Below are positions 36,725-49,300 of a stretch of DNA of 64,000 bases, one piece after another. A program made the translations under genes and the position numbers. The DNA comes from Pampus argenteus (taxonomy: Eukaryota; Chordata; Actinopteri; Scombriformes; Stromateidae), in contig CM072866.1 in the NCBI GenBank assembly GCA_036937835.1, positions 15,712,001 to 15,776,000 of the forward strand, read 5' to 3'. Positions within the stretch are counted from its first letter, which is position 1, and each line of letters begins with the position of its first letter. The notes under the pieces are model-generated. The model saw only the letters and a list, made by a program, of their open reading frames with translations, made no database searches and was not told where the DNA came from.

Positions 36725-39700
36725 TGTGTGTGTATGCATATAGTTGTGCCAGGCAGAGGTGTTCTTCAGGGCGTCTACTCGCTCAGGCAGCACCACCTCT
36801 GACAGTTCAGTGGAGCCGCTCTCTACGCATGAGCCTACTCTCCCCACGTGTGGATTTGTTAACAGCTGCTACTTTGTAAGTAACTGATGTACCCTGGTTT
36901 TCTGTGTAAGAATCTCAGTTTGACTGTGCTACAAGTGGTCACTTTTCACATTTTATCATTTGAAGCATATTGTGGAGTCTCCATGTGGTTATTTCAGACA
37001 GGGGAATGTATTTGCAGCTGGGTAAATAGAGTGAGTGACTGAGAGAGTGTGGACTGTCAACTTTCTAGTTGAGCTTCAGAATACAGGAATGCAAGAAAAC
37101 TCAATCAATCAGTCAATCATGCAGAATGATGGAGGGAAACAAAGAGAGGAAAGAGATTGATAGAGAGGAGCATGGTGTAGATAAAATATTGATCCAGTTA
37201 GAATGGACTGATGTTGATAGATTAGATTCTGGCACACTATCTGGAGATAGACTGATTGGCAGGCTACTCGTGTATTAGCCGGTGACACAAGAGCCAAAAT
37301 GGCAGACAGACAACTTGGTGAAGTAAAATGTCCTCTTAATTCTCATTATGGAGGCTTTAGTCATTGTTTATGTTTCTTTCCGTCTGTATCCGTCACTTTC
37401 TCTTTTTAGCCTCGTTCCACATCTCTACAGGGAATGCCTGATCAAGAGTGTCGCTCTCAGCATCATGAAGATGAGGATAAGGTAGGATGCTTTAAAAGGT
37501 TTCACTCCCTGTTCCTTTCCTCAACCACCACACTTTTAATTCCTCTTTGGCTCGATAGCCTTGAGCTGTGCTTTGGTATTTCTTTGTAATTATGCGGAAA
37601 TGTCAGTGTGTGGTGCAGAAATAAAAAAAAACGTATTCCTGCAGTATCTGTATGCGTGTGTATGCTATCATATGCGTTACCTGTATACATACAGTGCAGT
37701 CAGTAAGTATTCAGATAGGGATACGTTTTAGTTTGACTTTGTACTCCAGTGCATTTGACTAGAAAAGAAAACGAAAAGAAATTACCACGAGGTTATAGTA
37801 ATACTTTGCACACCAGGGACAACGTGCAATACAAAGCTTAAAACCTCACAGCAGCCTGTGTGCTTTTATTGACAAAAACAGTTGTTTGTGCAATAATACT
37901 GCAATATCATGTAATAGGTGTGCAATTTGGCAAATGTTTTATATTTACTTCACGCAATTCACTGTTTCTTACCGTATTTCATGCATTGTTATTGACTTTT
38001 GTCCTATTGATTTACTCTTGATTAATTTGGCACTCTTCTAATTTTTGTTATTAATTGACTTGACACTTGTTTGGATTTCCAACTGTAATTTTATTGTCAA
38101 AGTTAAAGCAATAAAGTAAAGTCAGCACTTTAGCATCTTAATCATTCCGATCCAAAGTGCTGGAGTAGAGAGCCAAAACAACAGAAAAATGTCCAGATAT
38201 TTACTGACTGTAATGTATGTCCTGTATTGTACTAATCAAGAATCAGTAGATTCTCAGAAGTGAGGTGAATGTTCAATAGGAGCAAGAAACATTTGAGGAA
38301 ACAAAGAAAAAGAAAGCCTTGATTGATGATCTTTGGCTTTTTGTTGGGGAAATGTTTTTGCTGGATTGCTCCTTATTGCAACAGGCACCAGTGTGAAGTG
38401 AGCTAGTTAAATAACAGCCTTGTTCTGTCTTTCTCCCCTCGCTTTCCTTCCACCCTTGACCCACAACTTTGTGTGTACGTGTGTTTTAAACACTGTATGT
38501 AGAAACAGATGTGGGGTGATTTTGGCGGAAAGATTGATAGTGAAGTGTGGAAGGCAAGTATAATGCACTCAATATCAATGAGTCTTGTTTGTAGTCTAGC
38601 TTTGTCCACTCTTTGAGTATGTGCACATATGCATTACATGCTAGAAATTCACTGCCTGGGCAAAAGCATGTGTGGCTGATGCTTCAACATAAATGTAATT
38701 GTACCACCGCAGCATTTTGTCATGCCTGATATGTAGAAACATCTGTTATTTGGCTGCAGCAACACACTCACACGAGGAGTTTTACTCGCTAAAATGTTTA
38801 TATCTTTGCTTGATCTTTGCACAGATCTGAATGTTTGCACACACTGTGCGTACATACTACCGTACATGTCAACTTTCCTGTCTTGATGAAGCATGCCCCA
38901 TTAAACATAAAACACCAACACCATTTCTCCATCAGGCAGGGGCATTCTGCCTACACAGTGATGCATGCTGGCATATATTGTGTTGGATCAAAATATTTAC
39001 ACTTGGTTTCATTCAGGTTTGTGTCATTTTAGTCCCTCTCCCACATGCTCTATAACCAGTGAGCTATGGTAGATATTCTGTCATGTTGGAATAGGAGTCA
39101 AAATGATTTTTGTTTAAGTTGCTTAGGCAGTTAGATGGTTCATGGCCAGGTAAGATTTCTACCACAGCTCCCACATTCCTGGGAAAAGCATGCAATTTCC
39201 AGGGATTTCTTATATACTGTATGACAGCGCAAATAAGCAATTGAACTGTAAGAGACACAGGTTTTCTGTAATAGTAGGAAGCGCTCTCATCTGAAAACCC
39301 ACTGCATTCTGGTCATAAAAGGTCATCAATATACATTCAGACACCAAGTCTATGTATTTGTACTGGCCACGTCTGTTTGGATTAGACTTATCACCTATAG
39401 TCCATATAGTCGATACAGTAATGTATAGTAATCATTAACATACTTTGTTAGTTGTAGTAGTACATAGTTTTTCCTATTTAGGAGACTTTGTGTCAAAGAT
39501 AAAAGTCACTCTCCTACACTGACAATGTTACCAGACAATATTACATGTGTGAAAGGGGCTTTAGGTGTCTTTTGTCATTTTGCTTTCTCTGATGATGTCA
39601 TCTATGTGAAACAGGACCTACAGGCAGCCACGGTGAACCCTGACCCCAGTCTGAAGGAGTTTGAGGGTGCTACGCTTCGCTACGCATCGCTCAAGCTAAG

Positions 39701-41441
39701 GTGAAATACCTGTACCAACACACAAAAACCAAATCACCTCTGAACATTGCATGCCATCAAAATTGCAAATGGTTAGCAAAAGTCTTGCTCTTTGTCTCTT
39801 CCCCAATGTTGTGTGGTTAACTTCTCTAATCTTGTGTTTAATCAATGTCCAAGTTGAATGATATCAGACAAAGCAGGAAGTTAGTTGTTACACTCAGGAA
39901 ATAGCTCCATGTTCCCTATTAGAGTAATGACCGCCTGTAGCCTTGGTAAACTCACACACTGGACAGGGACACTATTAACAAAGCGGGGGGTTTTTTGTTT
40001 TGTTTTTTTGTAGAAACCGTCCAACAGTAGAAGAAGAAGAGTCCAGCAGTATCAACAGTGATCCAGAAGCAAAGGTAAAAAGCCTTTTTCTAAATCAGAC
40101 TTCAGTTGAGAAGCTGTAGAGTTATAATTCACCTCTGATTAGTGTAGATACAATACAGCACCTTTTAAAATGTGTGAATGGTTTGTGCTGGAGTTTGTAA
40201 TAGAAATGCATAAACAGTGCATAAAATGCACTTTGGCGAATTTTTAATGTATGAGATGAGCAACTCTTCTTGCTACTTCCATTCTGCTTTTACGTAAACT
40301 ATATAAAAAAAAGAGTAAATATGAATACCTCAACATACCTCAAACCTCAATTCCTTAAAATGTGTTCCAAAAACATAATTAACTACATCTGAATATAAAG
40401 TGTTGTAAGGAGATATTATGCTGAGTCTGTCTCACTAGGTTTTATCTTTGGCAGAATCTAAAGTCACTTACTTCAGGCTTGTATTTATGTGATATCTAAT
40501 CCTATTTTTAAACACTGTAACTTATAATCACCATTCACAGCACACATGGTGTTGAAATGATATATGTTTGTCTGTTGATGTCTTCAGCCTGTGCGACCAG
40601 TGGTGTTTATGTCTAAACAATACTGCTGCCTAGTGGTGAGACTAATTAAGTATAGTTCCATGCTGCACATTGGTGCATTAATTATCAAGACCTCTTAAAC
40701 ATCCAAACCTTAAGATTTAAATAAGACATTTAAGCTTTTTTAATCAAGGAGTCAGGCTCAATAAAACATATTAAGTCAGTAGCTTATCTGGCTGATATCG
40801 TCAAATGTCAGTGCAAGGTATAAAATCAATTTAGAATCTAATTGCACTGATACAGAGTCATTGTATTCTGTCACAAACCACAGCGGATGGCAGCAGGGCT
40901 GAAATACATTGCAAGGTGTGTGTGGTGTTCCCATGGATGACGGAATAGATTTAAAGCATTGCAGATTAGAGTTTGAGGCACTCAGCTTGATGACGTGGTG
41001 CTGATTTGGCTGTCTACTGTCTCTGCGTGTTTGTCTGGCAGAAATTCACAATCCTTAGCAACAGTGACATTGTGATGAATACCAGACACAAACACAGACC
41101 TACAGTCAGGGCATCTGGTTCAGTAATACACTCTGAGATAGACACGCATACATGCACACATATCCATGGCAGCCAACAGCCTGCTGCAGTATCTAATAAA
41201 CAAGCCTGGATTTATTACTGTAATCTAAACAACCAAGCACACCAAATAAGGACAAATATTTATGGTTATTTAGCCCATTGCTATCCACAAAGAACACATC
41301 AGGATGAACTCGGGTTTCATGATTTTATAGTTTGCTTACAATGAAGCTGCACTGTTTGTGTGTCATGTAGCTGCTACCACCTACTGGTCTGGATCGGCGA
41401 CACAATTTACATCAGACTCCTTGCAGCAGGGAGGGAGGTTA

Positions 41442-41490
<49 letters not shown>

Positions 41491-43330
41491 CTCTCTCTCT
41501 CTCTGTGTGGTTGAGAGAGAGTGCAGAGTGAGCCAGACACTTGTTAGTTTCAAGTAAGCAGTATAAATACCCCCCCAGAAGACATCATGTTATGTCAGGC
41601 TGTGGAGAACTGTGTGTGTTTGCAGGAGAACCATATATTCAGAAAGACCAATAAACAGATAAATTATTATTTTAATTTTTTTTTTTACAATTGATTCATG
41701 TAAACAAATATTCCCCCAACAAACTATGATTCCACGGGCTTGTAGGATGGTGACTCACTTTATTTACTGTCTGTTACCTCTTTCTCTGTCCATCCTTCCC
41801 TCTGTGGCCTCTTTCATCATGGCTCTCTGTTGTCTGCAGAGTGGTTTCTGAATGGTCTGCTGAGGTCAAATGAATACTTGATGAGGACAGATGGATGGGT
41901 CTCTCTCCTCTCCTTTGTCTCTATTTATCTACCAAGATGCATTTTTGAACTCATCTATTTACTTTTCATCTTTGTGGAGTTCAGATTGATTGGCTTTGAC
42001 CTCAGAGTCATTTTAAACACAAAAAATGACCTTTAAGCCTCATTAGAGCCTAAAACAAACTTGTCGGTTTGCAAAAAGTCTGTAAGTAATGTACTGTATA
42101 TGTAAAAATATTGTTACTTGTGTGTCTTTTCAGTGTTTTGCTGTACGATCTCTGGGATGGGTGGAGATGGCTGAGGAGGACTTGGCTCCAGGCAAGAGCA
42201 GTGTGGCTGTTAACAACTGTATCCGACAGCTATCCTACTGCAAGAATGATATCCGGGACACCGTCGGCATCTGGGGAGAGGTGAGGAAGAAAGTACTGCC
42301 ATATATTGTGTTTGTACACGTGTTGTTCTGGGAGTAAGGAGTTCATAGTTAACAGAGTGAAGAAAATGAATAAAAGGTGAGGGAGGAGCAAAGAATAGAG
42401 CAACAGAAGTTAACCGGGGCAACAGTCTCCTGAAATATGTGTCAGAAGATGGAGGGAGGCGGGAGGATTGAAGAGCGGAAAGTAGAACAATGTTATGAAG
42501 CCTCCCACTCTCTCTGCAGTGGTTGTGTTTAATGTGAAGTGACAGCACAGAGAGATAGAGCTACATCCCTCTTTTACCTTTCATCTCCCATCCCCTCTTT
42601 TTGGGGTTTGATCATTTATTTAGATGCCTTCAGAGTCAGAAGACACGTGTGGATGCACACACATCATACCTGCACACAGAGACACATATACTGTTTAGGG
42701 AAGTAAAATAAAGCACCTGACCTTTAAATGACCACTTTTATGCAACGTCTCCAGCTGCAGGAAATGAGAATTGCATGTTTCTGTGATGAGATGAGTTTTC
42801 AAGTATCTGTGTGTATCTCTGTCTGTGTGTATCTGTGTCTGTGTGTGTGTATGTCTGTCTGTGTGTGTGTGTGTAGGGAAAGGACATGTACCTTATGCTG
42901 GAGAATAATATGTTAAACCTGGTCGACCCCATGGACCGCAGTGTGCTTCACTCTCAGCCAATCGCAAGTATCCGGGTCTGGGGCGTTGGCCGGGACAATG
43001 GCAGGTTAGTCGCTGTGGCAACCCACACTTTATGTTTTTAAAATTGATTAATTCCCTTTTTATTTTTGATTGATTGATTGTGAGTGTGTAGGACGCTATG
43101 GTGTGGTTTTCTCAGAAAGCATACCATGCTCTGTATCTCTGTAGTAAGAAAGGTTCTCAATGATACCAGATATATACTGATCATTCTGGTCATGACTCAT
43201 TGAACTCATTGTTCTGCAATTTTTCAGTTGTTCCTTAATTGCTACGTTAGTCATTTGTGTAAATGAAATCAATGGTGCGTCTCTCTCTCTCTGTCTCTCT
43301 CTCTCTCTCTCTCGCACACACACACGCACG

Positions 43331-43367
<37 letters not shown>

Positions 43368-46300
43368 ACACACACAGTAAAAGGTCAGGGTAACAATTGA
43401 GGGCACCAGGCAGGGGGTATGGTGACAGGCATAAAAGCAGTTAATAATTGATGATGAAGGGATGGTAATGAAAGATTAATTCATCAGTACAAAGCGGAGG
43501 ATGAAAGGGAGGAATGGCCTTTATTCTCTTTCACCACAAATCCCCACCTGACTATCTGTCTCTCACTTTCACCTCAGCTTAGCACAGTGCAGCGAAGTCA
43601 GCTGAAGACAGCAGTAGACTGTTACTGTGCTGGGCAGCTTCTTAGGATGTTCTGAAATGTAAGAAATGTGAAGGAAAAACAAAAAGGAAAATGAGCACCA
43701 TAAACCTCTCTTGGATACATAAAGGTCAAAATGAAACTTTAAACTAACACTGTGAGGTGGTGGGGTGCTGGATGACCAGCAGAGGGTGCTGTGCATTGCC
43801 GCTGCCTGTACAGGAGGGTACCAAATGTAGGTTATCACCATCAGGCACAGCCGGGTAATGGGGATTGGAGAGGTTGGTCCAGCTGGCACGTGTCTACACA
43901 CACACACACACACGCACACAGTAGTATGAGTGCACTCAGGGAAAAGCTAAAAGCTCTTGGCATGTGCAGAACTGCAGAATTCTGTTGCCTCAGGAATCTC
44001 TCCGTCTGTCTTTGTAACACACATACATGCAGGGGTGTATGTGTGTTGTATATTTAAAATGATCACCCTGCGTTTTCTACGTACTTAAACTTTATTTCTG
44101 CCATCTACATCTACATATAATGGGAGAGTGGGAATACCACAGATGAAGCAGAGGGGAGCAGAGGGAGGAGAAGGAGAGGAGGTGGTTAGTGAGAGGGAAA
44201 GGGAGGGGGGTTTTGACTGGGGAAAAGGGGATGAGGCTGACAGAGGGGGAGGGATGGTTAGTGCTCACTGGGTGTGGAGCGGACAGGTTGAAGAGCGTGT
44301 ACTTGCATGCAGCATCACCAGGAATAGACGGCTGTACACAGGATTACCTGCCAAAATATGAAAACAAACCACTGTGAGTATTTAGATACATTTCTCTTGC
44401 TTTTGGAACCATCACTTCTGCTATTTTGTTTCATTATTAAGGAAGAAAAAAAATGATCAGACCTCAGTCTGTATGGGATTTTGCTGAGCAGGTAGTTTGT
44501 GGTTTGATTTTTACAGCCAGAATGAGGTGTTCATGTCAGTATTACAAGAACTAAGGTTGTGTGTAAAAAAACAAAAAATCTGATGTCTGAGTGTGTGTAT
44601 TGGTTTTGCATATGGATGGTTAAATTAGGGGAGCACTACCAGTTACTGACAGATAACCTGATAAATGAGTTAATCTGAATCTTTTTTTCTGTGTGCACAG
44701 CAGTTTGACACATTTTTTTAACGTAGGAAATGGGCATCAAAAATTCACTCACAGGCTCATATTTTAAATATCCAGATATGTATGTTGGAATATGAAATTG
44801 CACATCTTTGTCCATTTTTCATGGCATTTCACTTTCATATTAATAGTCAGACTAGTCAGTTTGACGATATGACTTGCTTGAGAATTTGAGATGAGATTTC
44901 TTATTTATCTCTTTCCCTCTCTCACGCACACTCACACACTCTTGTACCCTTGCGAACGATTGGAGTGGTTGTGTCAGTGGGAACGGTACCCCGGTGCCTC
45001 CCACTTTCTCCCAATGGCCATGAAACTCATTATTGCCATAGATATTACAGATTCCCACAGCAACCTTGACATTTTCAGGGACGTCGGCATGATGATAAGA
45101 TTATATTCGAAAAGAGATACCCCCCATCCCCCCTTACTCTTCCTCTCTCTTCTGACTTTATCTTTTATCATGTACATTGTTGTAGTTCACTTCCAATTTC
45201 CTTCATTATATTCCTCACGCTTCCCGCTCACTCTCTCAGTAACTTCTTTATTTATGTGGCCCTTAAACTCCCAACCTATTTCCTTTTATTTCTTTTAAGA
45301 AACACAAACCATCAGCAGCCAATTAAAGCTAATTGCTCCCATCCAGAACATCTCTCTGTCGCAGTGTTTGGCCATTCTGTCTTTTCCCTCTTAACATATT
45401 CATTCTCTGTCCATTATTTATATTTTAAGGTTTTAAGGTTAAGTATGCATGGAAATTACCTGCAGTGCTGCTTTGCCCTGTTCTTCAACCCCCCACAACA
45501 CACTCATATGCGTTTCCTACTCTACTATTGAGGTTTTTTTTCTAGAGGATATGACAGAAAGACTGAATGTATATCTTAATGTTAGTTGTGTTCCCCACTT
45601 TTGCCTGTTGTTCCTAGTGCAGGGTTAATATACTAGATTTTATTTCTCATTTATCACTGTTTTCCTTTCCTCCTTGGCTTCCTTGGACACAGAGAGAGGT
45701 AAACACATTCCTTCCTTTCATCCCCTGCCCCTCTTACAGTATTCGTCTATTGTCTCTGCCATTCCTTATTGTTTAATTTCCTCTGCCTTCCTTATTGTTT
45801 AATTTCCTCTGTGTCTCGTTTTTGTCTATATACTGTACTGCTCTGTGCACACACTTAGAAATATAGGAAAAAAGGTGACCTCTTCTGTCCTTGTCTGTCT
45901 ACAAGCATGTTTTTAAGTATGCACAGACACACACTCACGCACACTCACACACACATAAATAGTAATCTTTTGTGGAAAGTTTCCCTGAGGGGCTGGGCTC
46001 TGAAATCTTGTTAACTCTCAGGCCCATGTTTCCTATTGCATTGCATGACATATTGAAGCACACAGCTTTAAGGAAGTTATTTCGCTTTTTGCGCATTTTT
46101 GAATGACGTAAATCAATGTGTCCTGTGCTGGTTTAATTTGGTGCAGCTATATTTCTTCTGCACAGTGTTCTAAGTTACGTGGTCAATCCTCACCGTCTCC
46201 TTTCTCTTTTACGTCTTCTTTTCATTCCTTCTATTCAGTGGTGTTAAATTGTTTTCAGCTCCAATGGGCCCAGGGGAAAGTTCTTCCCTGCTGTCACTCT

Positions 46301-49300
46301 ATTCAAGTCCCTCTTGCATCACGCTGCTCTATTGATCTCTCAGGTCCTTCAACCTGATTGTGTGTATGTGAGTGTGTGTGTGTGTCCTGTAGTCATCAGA
46401 CTGATAAAGGTCAGTTCATCTTTCATCTGTCTCCAAGTGCTGTCAGTCTCAAAACTGGACACACATCATCATTTATCTTTTTGTTGTCTCCAGGTAGAAC
46501 CAAAAATAGTCCAACAAACCCTCCTCTAGTCTTCACCCCCTTGTCAGCCTCCTCCTCCTGTGTGTCCTCATTAACCCTGTGTTTTTTTTCCTCTCAGGGA
46601 CTTTGCATATGTAGCACGGGATAAAAACACAAGGATCCTGAAATGTCATGTGTTCCGCTGTGACACGCCAGCCAAAGCCATCGCCACAAGCCTGCATGAG
46701 ATCTGCTCCAGGGTAAGTGGTTCAGGCTGGAGGGGTGTCCAGACACAAGGCCAAGTTAGGATTTGACAAGTTGATAAATTCCAAACCAGACAGACACTTA
46801 ATGGAAGAATTATTGTTATTACCAAACAAGCATGAAAATGTAGTGATGGAGGTCATTACCGCAATTAATTTTACTACACTTTTAACTGCACTAAAATACT
46901 ACGAAACAAAAGAAAGAATCAGCCACTCCCAAAGCAAAAACAACACATTTATTCTGAACATTCACTCTGAGAAAAATATATATCCACACATTAAAATTCT
47001 CAACTTTAGAAGTGCTTGTATTGTTTCATCATATTTACTATTCACTTGTCTAGGCACAGGCTTTCATCTCTGCACAGGGTATCTCTATTCCTCAGAAAGT
47101 CCAAAAACAGGATTAAGCTCCCTACATAGTTATCGGAGTGCTTTCTTTGCACTGCATGTCCGCTCATAGATGAATATAGATGAATGCAAACAGTTAGCAG
47201 AACAGTATTCAAACCACATTTCTTTCAGTTTAATTCACTGAATTATTCAGAATTATTGGACTTTTCCTGCTGCTGTTGTACTAATAAAACAATATTTATA
47301 GCTTTAGAACTTTGATTTCATTTTGAAAAAGGGATTAAAAAAAATCTTACATAATTAATGTAGACATAATAATTTGGTGTAGATCTTTATATGGTCTTTT
47401 AAAGTGTTCAAGTCTTCAAAACTTTCTTTCTTATCCCCAAGGATGCCCTCTTCTCTATTAAGTTTAAAATTTGTTAGAGGCAAAAGGTAGAGATGGAGCC
47501 ATTTGTCCTTTATATTAATATTAAATATCCCACATTTTACAGTCAGCCTATAATATAGAATATTGAGTTGGTTTAATACAGACTTGCCACACATAAAAGG
47601 ATAATTGAGAAAAGATGGAGAATTGGTCACAGCGGGAGTTGCTAATTTGCTGTGATAAACTCTGATTAAAGACATAAAATGTGTATGTGGTATTTATGTG
47701 TGTGTGTGTTTGTAGACAGCACGACAGTATCAGGGGTGATTCTGCTCTAGGTTTCCTGAGCTCATTTGTGTTGACTCTTTCATCTTTTTTCTTCTCTCTT
47801 ATCCTCTTTTATTTTCACTCTCTCTTCTCCAGATAATGACAGAACGAAAGAATGCCAAAGCAATGGCAGGAGGCTCTCTCCAGGACAGGATGCAGGCAGG
47901 ACTAGATCTTCCTTTGCAAGGTAGGCTTCATGCATATAGTATATTACCCAGTGTGTGTGTGTGTGTAAGAGAGAGAGAGGGGGAGAGACAATTGTCCAGC
48001 CTGCTGCTAATAGCTCTCACATCTAACAGCTGCTTGGTCTGTCTCTGCTTGAAATAAGAACTGACATAAAGCTTTCAAACATGAGAAAGAAAATGTGCAG
48101 TGTGAATATAGGATAAAGGTCTACTCATTGTTCAGTCAAAATCTCCCCAAAAAAACTTTTTGTTGTGACATTAAATTATAATAGAAGCTAGTGACACTGA
48201 GGTGAATATCCAGCTCTTGGGGAACCCTCTATAAATGTGTATTGTTGTTCTCATAAATGTTTATTCTTATGAAGACATATTAAATGAGTTTGCGGCTTCT
48301 CCCCAGCAGAGTTCCCTACACCAAAAACAGAGCTGGTTCAGAAGTTTCAGGTGCTCTACCTTGGGATGCTGCCTGTGGCCAGACCAATAGGTTAGTTTGA
48401 CACCTACATAGTAAAGAGATGTACATGATTTAGGTAAATGTTACTAATATAACTTTAGGCCTGATTTTAATTTTTGAAACCCCCTCTACTCCAGGCATGG
48501 ACATACTGAATGGAGCCATAGACAGTCTAATTGGTTCTTCCAACAGAGATGACTGGACTCCGGTAGCCCTCAATGTGGCAGATGCGACTGTCACCATCAG
48601 CAAGGAGAAGGTCAGCCACACATCTGCCTTTGCCCCTATGAGTGTCCATCCCATGAGACTTACTTCCCCCAATTTCCCCTAGTTTTCTTGATTCGGTTTT
48701 TTTCCTGCTTTGTGTATAGAAAATTTTAATGTAAAACAATCATCACACATAAAACAAAAAAGGTGGCGGCAACAGTAAGATAAGTTTGGATTAATACTGG
48801 GAGCTTTTGATGCAATTTCTTCATAGACAAAAATAACAACCACCATTGTCCTAAAACTGAAATCAGCAAGTTTCTGTATATTGTTGCTCTCTTTGGTAGC
48901 GAGAGGTAATTATGATGCTCGAGCAAAAATAAATATGGCACAGCATCTGCAGATGACCTTTAAAATATTGATATTAATGTGTGAAACTGCTAAAAGAGTG
49001 GAAAACCATTAATGTGTCCCCTGGATTGAACAGACTTTAGTGGCATTGTCAACTAGAAATGTAGAAAGCTGCTCCCCAGAGCAATAAATCTAAATGTAAC
49101 ACATTGTCTATAACTTACTGGCTAATGTCACACATTAATGTTTCTGACCAGGATGAAGAGGAAGTGCTGGTGGAGTGTCGGGTGCGTTTCCTGTCTTTCA
49201 TGGGCGTTGGGCATGATGTGCACTCATTCGCCTTCATCATGGACGCTGGTGGCCATCGTTTTGACTGTCACGTCTTCTGGTGTGAGCCCAACGCTGGGAA

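Noticed and set aside
46740..47690. Open frames on both strands (150 and 106 codons) inside an apbb2 intron, possibly a LINE-like relic
   Set aside because: Neither shows a recognisable reverse-transcriptase or endonuclease motif, and there are no element ends. They are long only because the sequence is AT-rich with few stops by chance. A degraded retroelement remains possible.
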